A stretch of DNA of 64,000 nucleotides from Latrodectus hesperus (Eukaryota; Arthropoda; Arachnida; Araneae; Theridiidae): positions 45,791,673 to 45,855,672 of the forward strand of contig CM075860.1 in assembly GCA_037975125.1 (NCBI GenBank), in the 5' to 3' direction. Each line of letters begins with the position of its first letter. The stretch's first letter is position 1. Shown here in pieces: positions 35,512 through 46,657 of the stretch. The translations under genes and the position numbers were made by a program. The notes below the pieces were generated by a model, which saw only the letters and a program-made list of their open reading frames with translations, ran no database searches and was not told the DNA's origin.

Positions 35512-35579
35512 CTTCGTAGCTCAGTCGGTAAAGCATCGGACTCGCGAGCCAGAGGTTGCGGGTTCAAAAGCAAGCGAGG
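35512..35579 (+). other. tRNA-like segment in the 5' LTR
   Basis: TAGCTCAGTCGG (35517-35528) is a good Pol III A box and D-arm. GGTTCAAAAGC (35561-35571) is a B-box-like T-arm with a degenerate 3' part. Their 32-nt separation is normal for a tRNA. The intervening segment puts CTCGCGA where an anticodon loop would be. The acceptor and T stems pair poorly, so this is tRNA-derived rather than a working tRNA. An identical copy lies in the 3' LTR. Confidence 0.6.
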
Positions 35580-35669
35580 CAAGCTGCGTTAAAATTTATT
35601 TCTGTTAATTTCTTAATTTAAGTTAATTATGCAAATTCATGTAAATTTCAGTTTCCAATTTTCTGCGGG

Positions 35670-35736
35670 CCTTCCAAGTCTGGAAGGTTCCGAAACTGTA
35701 TATAAATAGCGACTGATTAGATTTAATAATAATAAA
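35670..35736 (+). promoter_or_regulatory. LTR promoter: HSE core, TATA box, poly(A) signal
   Basis: CCTTCCA (35670-35676) and TGGAAGG (35681-35687) form a hairpin that overlaps GGAAGGTTCC, a head-to-head nGAAn-nTTCn pair (35682-35691), which is the minimal heat-shock-factor site. TATAAATA (35701-35708) should direct Pol II initiation about 25-30 bp downstream, and AATAAA (35731-35736) provides 3' processing in the downstream LTR. The same block is at 40933-40999 in the 3' LTR. Confidence 0.6.
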
Positions 35737-35803
35737 ATCTTCATTTGATCTTGAGCGCTTTCGTTTCAATTGGCTTTATTACATTCACTTCATCTACGCG
35801 ACA

Positions 35804-35830
35804 GATTGGTGGAGGCGCCGGGTAAAACAA
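35804..35830 (+). other. Putative primer-binding site
   Basis: The sequence just inside the 5' LTR (gattggtggaggcgccgggt) contains TGG starts three bases in. That is the usual position and beginning of a primer-binding site complementary to a tRNA 3' CCA end. I could not match it to a specific tRNA. Confidence 0.4.
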
Positions 35831-35913
35831 CGGAAGAGTTACGCCAAAGCCGACGTATTCGAGGTCTCGCTCCTGAATTTGGTCTCCTTCCGGATTCGGC
35901 AAGACGATTAAGG

Positions 35914-37122
35914 ATGATGGCTGAAGGAGGGGAAAACGATGAGAAATTCTCAGCTGGGGCCAGCTCTACTCCGAGTAACATCGCACCCGTTCCAATTTTG
36001 ACCTACCAACTACCCAGAAGCCCTTGTATATTCTCTGGGGACAACCAAGAAGACGCTAACCGGTGGCTCAAGGATTTTGATCGAATAGCGAATTACAACC
36101 GCTGGGACGACCAGATGTGTCTAGCAAATGTCATCTTTTATCTCACTGGAACAGCTCGTCAATGGTTCGATAACAATGAAGACACCTTCACTGACTGGAC
36201 TGTCTTTCGGAATTCCCTGAAAAACACCTTTTGCCATGCAGCTGATATAAAACGCCAAGCTGAAAGACTGTTACTCACCCGTGCACAACAAATTGGTGAA
36301 ACATCTGAATCTTACATTCAAGATGTACTTTCCCTATGCCGAAAAGTTAACCCCTCTATGCCTGAAGACGAGAAAGTGGCTCATCTCATGAAGGGTATTG
36401 CAGAGGACCTTTACCAGATTTTGTCATCTCAGGAATATCAGACCACCGACGCTCTCGTAAAACGATGCCGTCATATAGAGAGCCTTCGACGAAGGCGTAT
36501 CGTTCGACCACGATTTCAAAGGCTACCTAATGTCTCCGCGGTGTCGGCTGAAACAGATGCCACAGATCTCAGGTCATTAGTACGTTCAATTGTCAGGGAA
36601 GAGCTGCAAAACATCATGCCTGAAATACAGGGCTACACAAGCAAAGAAACTGGGTCACCATGTGACATTGCCTCTGTTGTGCAGGAAGAGGTCATGGAAG
36701 TTCTAGCACCACTTACAGGTGCAAGGAGAGACAAAACCACTCCTCGACGCTCTGTTCCAACTAGGCCGCAGCCAAGGCGTGAAACCACCAACAGACCAAC
36801 TCCTCAACGCAGAACAGACTTGTGGAGGACTGACAATAATGTGCCACTCTGCTACCATTGTGGGAGACCAGGGCATGTGCTAAGGTATTGTCGAGAGAGA
36901 CGCCGAATATTTGAAAATGCACGAGCGAGTAGGAATTTCAACCCTCGACGAGATGTGTACACCGACTCTTTTGGTAGCTTCGACGATGATTATGCTCAGC
37001 CTACTTCTTCCAAAATCAGGAGCAGTTCACCCTACCCACGACGTTCCTTCAACCGCCGAGAGTCGCAGTCACCAGTACGCCGTTCCAGTCTTTCTCCACG
37101 CCGACTCAATGAGGAAAACTAA
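35914..37122 (+). CDS. Gag-like protein of the Gypsy element
   Basis: Structural protein that would form the retrotransposon particle and bind its RNA. The frame is open from within the LTR (35770), but the first ATG is the ATGATG at 35914, giving 402 residues. Residues ~35-190 resemble the retrotransposon gag fold, with family-typical words ANRWLKDFDRIANYN, TARQWF and ESYIQDVLSLCR. At residues 313-326 there is one CCHC zinc knuckle (CX2CX4HX4C). The C-terminus is rich in Arg, Ser and Pro, consistent with nucleic-acid binding. The frame ends at 37122. The pol frame, shifted by -1, is already open from 37113, so the two overlap by about 10 nt. Confidence 0.9.
   Translation: MMAEGGENDEKFSAGASSTPSNIAPVPILTYQLPRSPCIFSGDNQEDANRWLKDFDRIANYNRWDDQMCLANVIFYLTGTARQWFDNNEDTFTDWTVFRNSLKNTFCHAADIKRQAERLLLTRAQQIGETSESYIQDVLSLCRKVNPSMPEDEKVAHLMKGIAEDLYQILSSQEYQTTDALVKRCRHIESLRRRRIVRPRFQRLPNVSAVSAETDATDLRSLVRSIVREELQNIMPEIQGYTSKETGSPCDIASVVQEEVMEVLAPLTGARRDKTTPRRSVPTRPQPRRETTNRPTPQRRTDLWRTDNNVPLCYHCGRPGHVLRYCRERRRIFENARASRNFNPRRDVYTDSFGSFDDDYAQPTSSKIRSSSPYPRRSFNRRESQSPVRRSSLSPRRLNEEN
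37113..37122 (+). promoter_or_regulatory. Gag/pol overlap, possible -1 frameshift site
   Basis: Pol has no stop from 37113 onward, and gag stops at 37120-37122. The overlap contains the purine run ggaaaac. A -1 slip there would fuse gag to pol. The heptamer is not a canonical XXXYYYZ, and no strong downstream pseudoknot was identified by eye. Re-initiation at the ATG at 37218 is an alternative. Confidence 0.45.
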
Positions 37123-37217
37123 CTCGGGCGACCTGTGCAGGAGGTAAGGCCGCAGTTGAAGAAAATCCTCCGACGTACACGACAGCCAAGTTAAAAGAGA
37201 ACACAACATGTATTACC

Positions 37218-40200
37218 GTGAATGGACAGTGTATAAAAGCCCTCGTTGATTCTGGTGCCGATTATTCTGTCATATCCGAGGAATTACGGCGACAATTAAA
37301 TACTCCTATGTTTATTGAAAATGGACCTATATTGAAAACTGCTTGTGGTAAAACTGTAGCCGCCTCTGGACGTTGTGTATTAAAAATGGACTTGAACGGG
37401 ACTGTGAAGCCATTTGAATTTCTCGTTTTTCCGCAGTGCAGTCATCAAATGATACTTGGCTGGGACTTTTTCCGTGCCACCGATGCCGTTATTGATTGTG
37501 GAAATCAAGAGCTCCAACTCTCCGAAATCCTTCCATGCCACTCAGTCTCAAACGAATCAAATTGGTCTTTAAGTGCCGCATCGGATTATTTGATTGAAGC
37601 TAACACAACAAGACAAATATCTGCTTTGAATTCAACAGTGCAGGAAGCAAATGCAGCTATGATTGTTGGTAGTAAAATTCTGAGTTGCGAAAAAGAGTTA
37701 TCTGTACCAGCTTCAATTGTCGGCATTGAGAATGGCTGTTGTAAAGTGTGGGTAACGAACTTTTCCCGACGAACCCAACTGATACCGAAAGGGATGAATA
37801 TAGGCTTTTTCACGCCAATAGCAAATGACGCTATCTGCTCCCTGAGTGACAAAGGGCAAGAAACTTCCGACGGACACCAGTCCAGAAAAAGGGCGACTCG
37901 AGAGCAATTAAAAGAAATTCTTGATTCTGATCTAACCAATGCTGAGGAAGACGAGCTATTGAACCTACTAGAAGAATTTAGTGACATTTTTGATTTTAAG
38001 CGAAATTTTAGGAAATCTCGATGTAGTTCAGTGAGGCACAAAATCGATACAGGTGGTAACGCACCAATCAAGCAAAGACCTTACCGTGTATCAACCATCG
38101 AAAGACGCGTGATTGCCGAAGAAGTGCAGCGAATGCTACAAGAAGACGTGATACAGCCGTCAAATAGCCCATGGTCATCTCCAGTCGTGCTTGTGAAGAA
38201 GAAAAATGGGGATTGGCGTTTCTGTGTCGATTATAGAAGATTGAACAAGATAACCAGAAAGGATGTATATCCATTACCTCGCGTCGATGATGCCCTGGAC
38301 TGTTTAGCTGGTTCGAAAATTTTCTCTATGATGGATCTAAAGTCAGGCTACTGGCAAATAGAAGTTGACGACAAAGACAGAGAAAAGACAGCCTTCGTGA
38401 CATCAGATGGGCTTTATGAATTTAAAGTTATGCCGTTTGGGCTATGTAATGCCCCCGCTACGTTCGAGCGGATGATGGACACAGTACTAAAAGGCCTAAA
38501 GTGGAATATTTGTCTCTGTTATCTAGACGATATCATTGTGTACGCACCAAACTTCGTAGAACATCAAATACGCTTGAGGAAAGTTCTAAAATGCATTCAA
38601 GAAGCGGGGTTAACGCTAAATTCTAACAAATGTTCATTCGGCAAAAAGCAGCTAACTATACTGGGACACCTAGTTGATCAACATGGAATATATCCAGATC
38701 CACAGAAAACAGTGGCTGTAGCAAAGTTCCCTACCCCGGAAAATATCGCCGATGTCCGAAGTTTTCTGGGCCTATGTTCATACTATCGACGATTCATCAA
38801 AAATTTTGCTGAGATCGCAAAACCCTTGCATGACTTATTGAAGAAAGACGCAACCTTTTCTTGGAATCTGTCTCAGAAGGAATCTTTTTCAACACTCCAA
38901 AAATTACTGACCAGCGGCCCTGTACTAGGACATTTCCTTCCAGACGCGGAAACAAGAGTACATTCAGATGCTAGCGGCTATGGCCTCGGCGCAGTCCTGG
39001 TACAGATCCAGGATAATAAGGAAAGACCAATAGCCTATGCTTCCAGGTCCCTTACTAATGCTGAAAGAAATTATTCTACAACCGAAAAGGAATGTCTTGC
39101 CGTTGTCTGGGCTATCAGTAAATTCAGGCCGTATCTGTATGGAAAACCTTTCACAGTAGTAACGGATCACCATTCTTTATGTTGGTTGGCGAATGTTAAG
39201 GATCCATCGGGAAGATTGGCGCGGTGGGCTCTCAGGTTACAAGAATACGACATAAACATTATCTACAAAAGCGGTCGCAAGCATTTGGATGCGGATTCTC
39301 TGTCAAGGAAGCCTCTTATGGAACCAACACTTGAAAGCAATTTTGAAATCCCGTCCCTCGCAACAATTGAAGAATACGGAAAAGAACAACAAAAGGATAA
39401 ACAGTTGAAGACTATCATAGGAACGCTTAGGAAAGGTGAGTCGTACCAAAATTATCAAATAAGAAGTGGTGTACTTTATAAAAGAAACTATGATCCTATG
39501 GGACAGCAGTGGCTCTTGGTGGTACCAAAACAACTTCGTAGTGATGTTCTAAGAAGTCTTCACGATGCTCCGACTGCCGGTCATCTTGGTTTCGCCAAAA
39601 CATACGACCGGATAAGGAGAAAATACTGGTGGCCAGGGCTGTATGGGAGCATACGTCGATATGTTTCACATTGTCGAGAATGCCAGAGACGGAAGTCACC
39701 TCCACAACTTCCACCGGGGAAACTTCAACCGATAAAACCCCCTGACACACCTTTTGCCAAAATTGGAATAGATTTACTTGGACGCTTTCCAGTAACCCGA
39801 AATGGCAACCGGTGGATTATTGTTTGCACAGACTATTTGACTAGATTCACTGTCACAAAAGCAATACCAACTGCTGAGGCAACCGAAATCGCTAGATTTA
39901 TAGTTGAAGAAATTGTACTGAAGCACGGAGCTCCCAAAGAAATGATAAGTGATAGAGGACGTAACTTTCTAGCAAATATTGTTAAAAATGTCAACCAGTT
40001 ATGTCAGACATCACATCTTCTAACGACCGCTTATCATCCGCAGACCAATGGATTGACAGAAAGATTCAACAGAACACTGGCGGACATGCTGTCTATGTAT
40101 GTAGACGTTGAGCAAAGAAATTGGGATACCATACTACCTTTTGTGACTTTTGCGTACAATTCAGCAAAGCAAGACACCACGGGATTTAGCCCATTCTTTC

Positions 40201-40694
40201 TCGTTCATGGCAGAGATATCCAGACTCCTCTGGACGTAATTTTCCCATCTAATACCGAGACTTCTGACGAAAGTTATGTGCATCATCTGATTACCAAGGC
40301 TGAGGAAGCTAGACAACTAGCAAAACTCCATATCCGTGAAGCGCAAGCTACAGACAAACGCCGATATGATGAGAGGCATCGACCTGTCAGCTACAATATC
40401 GGGGATTTAGTATGGGTCTATACCCCTGTACGGAAAGTGGGAGTATCCGAAAAGCTGCTGAGACGTTACTTCGGACCTTATCGAGTAACACGACGACTGT
40501 CTGACGTGACATATGCAGTAGAAAGTGTGGAACGAAACAGAGGACGTCGAAACTCACAAGACGTCGTGCATGTATTAAGATTAAAACCCTATCTCGATCC
40601 AAAAAGACAATTCGACAATGAAGGCATGCCAACTTCCAGGAGACCTATTACAAGGAGCCAAACCAGATTGCAGCGGGTCGCTGCTTCCTCCTAA
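37218..40694 (+). CDS. Pol polyprotein of the Gypsy element (PR-RT-RH-IN)
   Basis: Replicates and integrates the retrotransposon. Counting from the ATG at 37218 (1158 residues): aspartic protease active site DSGA at 11-14; reverse transcriptase with YLDD at 435-438 in the palm; RNase H with HSDASG from 582 and DADSLSR later; integrase zinc-binding HHCC at H782, H789, C819, C822; and the DDE core at D852, D912 and E948 (D-35-E). Then comes a C-terminal GPY/F-type segment (RRYFGPYRV) without a chromodomain. Every catalytic residue is present and there is no stop or frameshift. The frame is open upstream to 37113, so the real product is probably a gag-pol fusion or starts earlier than 37218. The stop lies just before the polypurine tract. 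Confidence 0.96.
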   Translation: MNGQCIKALVDSGADYSVISEELRRQLNTPMFIENGPILKTACGKTVAASGRCVLKMDLNGTVKPFEFLVFPQCSHQMILGWDFFRATDAVIDCGNQELQLSEILPCHSVSNESNWSLSAASDYLIEANTTRQISALNSTVQEANAAMIVGSKILSCEKELSVPASIVGIENGCCKVWVTNFSRRTQLIPKGMNIGFFTPIANDAICSLSDKGQETSDGHQSRKRATREQLKEILDSDLTNAEEDELLNLLEEFSDIFDFKRNFRKSRCSSVRHKIDTGGNAPIKQRPYRVSTIERRVIAEEVQRMLQEDVIQPSNSPWSSPVVLVKKKNGDWRFCVDYRRLNKITRKDVYPLPRVDDALDCLAGSKIFSMMDLKSGYWQIEVDDKDREKTAFVTSDGLYEFKVMPFGLCNAPATFERMMDTVLKGLKWNICLCYLDDIIVYAPNFVEHQIRLRKVLKCIQEAGLTLNSNKCSFGKKQLTILGHLVDQHGIYPDPQKTVAVAKFPTPENIADVRSFLGLCSYYRRFIKNFAEIAKPLHDLLKKDATFSWNLSQKESFSTLQKLLTSGPVLGHFLPDAETRVHSDASGYGLGAVLVQIQDNKERPIAYASRSLTNAERNYSTTEKECLAVVWAISKFRPYLYGKPFTVVTDHHSLCWLANVKDPSGRLARWALRLQEYDINIIYKSGRKHLDADSLSRKPLMEPTLESNFEIPSLATIEEYGKEQQKDKQLKTIIGTLRKGESYQNYQIRSGVLYKRNYDPMGQQWLLVVPKQLRSDVLRSLHDAPTAGHLGFAKTYDRIRRKYWWPGLYGSIRRYVSHCRECQRRKSPPQLPPGKLQPIKPPDTPFAKIGIDLLGRFPVTRNGNRWIIVCTDYLTRFTVTKAIPTAEATEIARFIVEEIVLKHGAPKEMISDRGRNFLANIVKNVNQLCQTSHLLTTAYHPQTNGLTERFNRTLADMLSMYVDVEQRNWDTILPFVTFAYNSAKQDTTGFSPFFLVHGRDIQTPLDVIFPSNTETSDESYVHHLITKAEEARQLAKLHIREAQATDKRRYDERHRPVSYNIGDLVWVYTPVRKVGVSEKLLRRYFGPYRVTRRLSDVTYAVESVERNRGRRNSQDVVHVLRLKPYLDPKRQFDNEGMPTSRRPITRSQTRLQRVAASS

Positions 40695-40706
40695 AGAGAG
40701 GGGAAA
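40693..40706 (+). other. Polypurine tract
   Basis: aaagagaggggaaa directly before the 3' LTR primes plus-strand DNA synthesis. The same tract recurs 37 bp later, inside the LTR (40730-40743), and inside the 5' LTR (35467-35480). Confidence 0.85.
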
Positions 40707-41063
40707 TGTAGCGAAAATTATTATCTCCTAAAGAGAGGGGAAATGTAGCGAAAATTATTCCTCCCGATCAAGGACTTCGTAGCTCAGTCGGTAAAGCATC
40801 GGACTCGCGAGCCAGAGGTTGCGGGTTCAAAAGCAAGCGAGGCAAGCTGCGTTAAAATTTATTTCTGTTAATTTCTTAATTTAAGTTAATTATGCAAATT
40901 CATGTAAATTTCAGTTTCCAATTTTCTGCGGGCCTTCCAAGTCTGGAAGGTTCCGAAACTGTATATAAATAGCGACTGATTAGATTTAATAATAATAAAA
41001 TCTTCATTTGATCTTGAGCGCTTTCGTTTCAATTGGCTTTATTACATTCACTTCATCTACGCG

Positions 41064-41066
<3 letters not shown>
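40707..41066 (+). repeat. 3' LTR of the Gypsy element
   Basis: 360 bp, beginning tgtagcg and ending gcgaca. It is identical by eye to the 5' LTR except at the second base. It carries the same 37-bp duplicated start (second tgtagcg at 40744), tRNA-like segment (40775-40842; A box 40780-40791, B box 40824-40834), TATAAATA (40964-40971) and AATAAA. It runs directly into (TA)n. Confidence 0.95.

Positions 41067-41130
<64 letters not shown>
41067..41130. repeat. (TA)n microsatellite
   Basis: About 64 bp of TA between the Gypsy element and the next transposon. Confidence 0.97.
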
Positions 41131-41133
<3 letters not shown>

Positions 41134-42553
41134 GGGTTTTTCAGTTAAACGTTTCAGAAGTTCTAAGAGGGGTAGGGTGCATCCTAAAAACTTGAAATCA
41201 TAAAATCATATAGCAATGTGGGGTCGGAAATGCTTTTCTGAAGCATTGTTGTACACAGAAGCACAATAAAGAAAAACCGTAAGTGAGAAATCATTTTAAT
41301 GAGAGAGAGAGAGAGAGAAACATGAAAGAAGCAAAAAGAACATGGATTAGAGTAAGTGTTCGAAGCTTCTTTCACGGACTACAATGCACGCCTCACATCT
41401 CAGACGCATGCTCATCCAAACATTCTGGATATATACCAGGTGAATTTCTCCGGCAGCTACTGCGATTCTTACAACCGGCTCCTCAGCATTGTCAACAAGG
41501 ATGTCATAAAGTAGCAATTTCATATGACCCCAGAAATCAAAATCAAGATATGATAGATCGGTTGACCGAGAAGGCCAATGCATGGGACCACCTTGTCCAA
41601 TCCACTGTTGACCAAATGTGAAATCCAGGTAGTTACGAGCAGTTCCGCTATAATGGGTAGGGGCTCCATCGTGTTGGAACTACATTGTCTGTTGAGTCGA
41701 TGCAGAAATCTGTTCATATCTCAAAATTTGTGGCAATACTTGCTGCAGAAAGAGACAGAAGTCATCTCCGGTTAGAGGACACGGTATCAGATAAGGTCCG
41801 ATGAGGTGATCTCCCATAACACAGCCCATACATTGACCGAAAATCGAATCTGTGCTGCACGACGTCGTTTTGTATGTGGGTACTCGACCGCACAGATAGG
41901 GTCTTTATGCGAGTTGAAAATTTCTTCCCTTGTGAATGATGTCTCATAGGGAAAACAACAGCAGGAAAAAAGGGATTTGTAGAACATTTTCCAAAGTACC
42001 ACTGTGCGAAAACAATGCGAGGTGCATAATTCTCCTGTTCCTGTGCCTGGACAAGCTGAACGTGAAACGGATGCATTTCTTGTTCTCGGAGAATCTTTTA
42101 GACGCTACAATGGGAAACCCCGACTGCGTTTGCTAGGCTTCGTGAACTCGCTCTTGGATTCCTCTGTACATGCTGCAGCACATTTTGTTTGACGGCTGGA
42201 GTCCGTGCTGTTTCTACCCTGTCCCTGCCAGCTCTTTCAAATGAGCCTGTCTCAGCTAACCTCTGGTGAAGTCTTGCAAATAAATTATGACTGGGAATAA
42301 GCCTCGTCGGATATCGTTCTGTGTACAATCGCTGTGCGACTGGCCCACTACAATTTGTAGTCCCGAACGCCAAATACATATTGGCTAACTCTGTGTTCGT
42401 GTAATCATCCCTCCTACTAACATGGCGTTTTTGTAAACGAAAGCTCGGAATTTTCGCACAATGCCATCTATTGCGTCAGGAAAGCATTTCTGACTGTCCA
42501 TTAATATATAATTTTGGTTCGTCAGGATGTACTGAAATGTTTAACTGAAACAC

Positions 42554-42557
<4 letters not shown>
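41131..42557 (-). mobile_element. Tc1/mariner-superfamily transposon (DUF4817 type)
   Basis: The terminal inverted repeats are 41133-41157 and 42532-42556 (25 nt, 22 matching), containing tttcagttaaac. The element is bounded by TA on both sides, as expected for IS630/Tc1/mariner insertions. The interior is a decayed minus-strand transposase. A (GA)n run at 41301-41318 lies inside. Confidence 0.88.
41347..42379 (-). pseudogene. DUF4817-type transposase pseudogene
   Basis: The minus strand reads as a transposase of the arthropod 'DUF4817' group. The N-terminal helix-turn-helix part (42098-42379) has LYTERYPTRL and RLAETGSF, then a linker with NVLQHVQRNPRASSRS. The central part (41762-42076) has NPFF and the region preceding the catalytic Asp. 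The C-terminal part (41347-41583) has WPSRSTDL where the family has a WPPRSPDLN motif, then DFDFWGHMK, AVAAGEIH and a final FEHLL. The blocks lie in different frames, so at least two frameshifts separate them. The second and third catalytic positions are altered or displaced. It cannot be translated as one protein. Confidence 0.85.

Positions 42558-42623
<66 letters not shown>
42558..42623. repeat. (TA)n microsatellite
   Basis: About 66 bp of TA between the DUF4817-type transposon and the mariner. Confidence 0.97.
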
Positions 42624-42625
<2 letters not shown>

Positions 42626-42626
<1 letters not shown>

Positions 42627-43512
42627 GTTGGTGCGTATGAAATGTCGGATTCTTAAGTGATTGTATAAAACTGCATATCTTTCTTCAAAAGCTGTTTATT
42701 CAATCAAAGTATGCTCCATTCGCTTCAATACACTTCTCCCAACGAGGTTTTAAAGCGTAGATGCCTGTCTTAAAAAATTTTGGTCTTTAGAATTAATAAA
42801 CTCTGATATCGAGTTTTTTAGACTGTCTTCATTTTCATAGTGTTTGTCCCTTAAAAACAGCTCTAAATGCTTGAAAAAATGAAAATCGGTCGACGAGAGG
42901 TCCGGTGAATATGGTGGATGCTGCAATGATGAGCATACGTTTAACCGATCCAGCTTATTTCGCTCTGTCAGTGCGTGCGGTACCCACTTGTCCATCTTCT
43001 TAACCTTGCCAATCTCAGAAAGGTGTCTCAATATCGTTGTATGGTCAACTTTCATCCTGATAGCAAGTTCCCTCGTGGATACGGCTGGATCCGCTTCCAC
43101 TAGAGCCTTCAGGTCATCATTCTTCACAGACGTTTTGGGTCTTCCGCGCGGCTCATTTTGCAGTGAAAAATCGCCAGTCCGAAATTTTTCGAACCAACGC
43201 TGCACTTTTCCGATCGTTAACCGTATTCTCCCCAAACGCTTGGTTTATGTTGCGTGCAGCTTTTGCAGCACTATTACCAAGTTTGTACTCATATAAGAAA
43301 ATGACGCGAATGTCGGCAGAATTCATATCGGCAATAAACTCAAAAGAAATAAAAAAGGGAAGACCTTCGAGAAAACCTATTTTGCTGAAATGAGTCTCTG
43401 GCAATGGACAATACGAGTATGAATGAGGTTATGCCAAATACAAAAGTATAACGAAAACAGGGAGGAAAACGTCCGCATGTAAAGAGAATCCGACATTTCA
43501 TACGCACCAACC
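42626..43512 (-). mobile_element. Internally deleted mariner element
   Basis: Perfect 28-bp terminal inverted repeats (42626-42653 and 43485-43512; outer part ggttggtgcgtatgaaatgt). TA follows on the right; TT replaces TA on the left. At 887 bp it is shorter than the usual ~1.3 kb mariner because the middle of the transposase gene is missing. Perfect TIRs mean it could still be moved by a transposase made elsewhere. Confidence 0.93.
42700..43326 (-). pseudogene. Mariner transposase pseudogene
   Basis: It starts at an ATG at 43326 (MNSADIR). Two helix-turn-helix DNA-binding regions follow: one near 43200-43300, the other around ELAIRMKVDHTTILRHL, with the linker RGRPKTSVK between them. Near 42930 the sequence jumps straight to the C-terminal HPPYSPDLSSTDFHFFKHL motif, so the block with the first two catalytic Asp residues is deleted. 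A frameshift near 43225 separates the first part from the rest, and another near 42770 precedes the normal ending (RWEKCIEANGAYFD, stop at 42700-42702). It is similar to transposases annotated as SETMAR-like. It is inactive. Confidence 0.9.

Positions 43513-46657
<3,145 letters not shown>

Noticed and set aside
37586..40632. Several minus-strand frames of 60-160 codons inside pol
   Set aside because: Antisense shadows of the intact pol frame.
40687..41066. Envelope gene or chromodomain in the Gypsy element
   Set aside because: Pol stops 12 nt before the 3' LTR and its C-terminus ends after the GPY/F-like segment; no space or motif for either.
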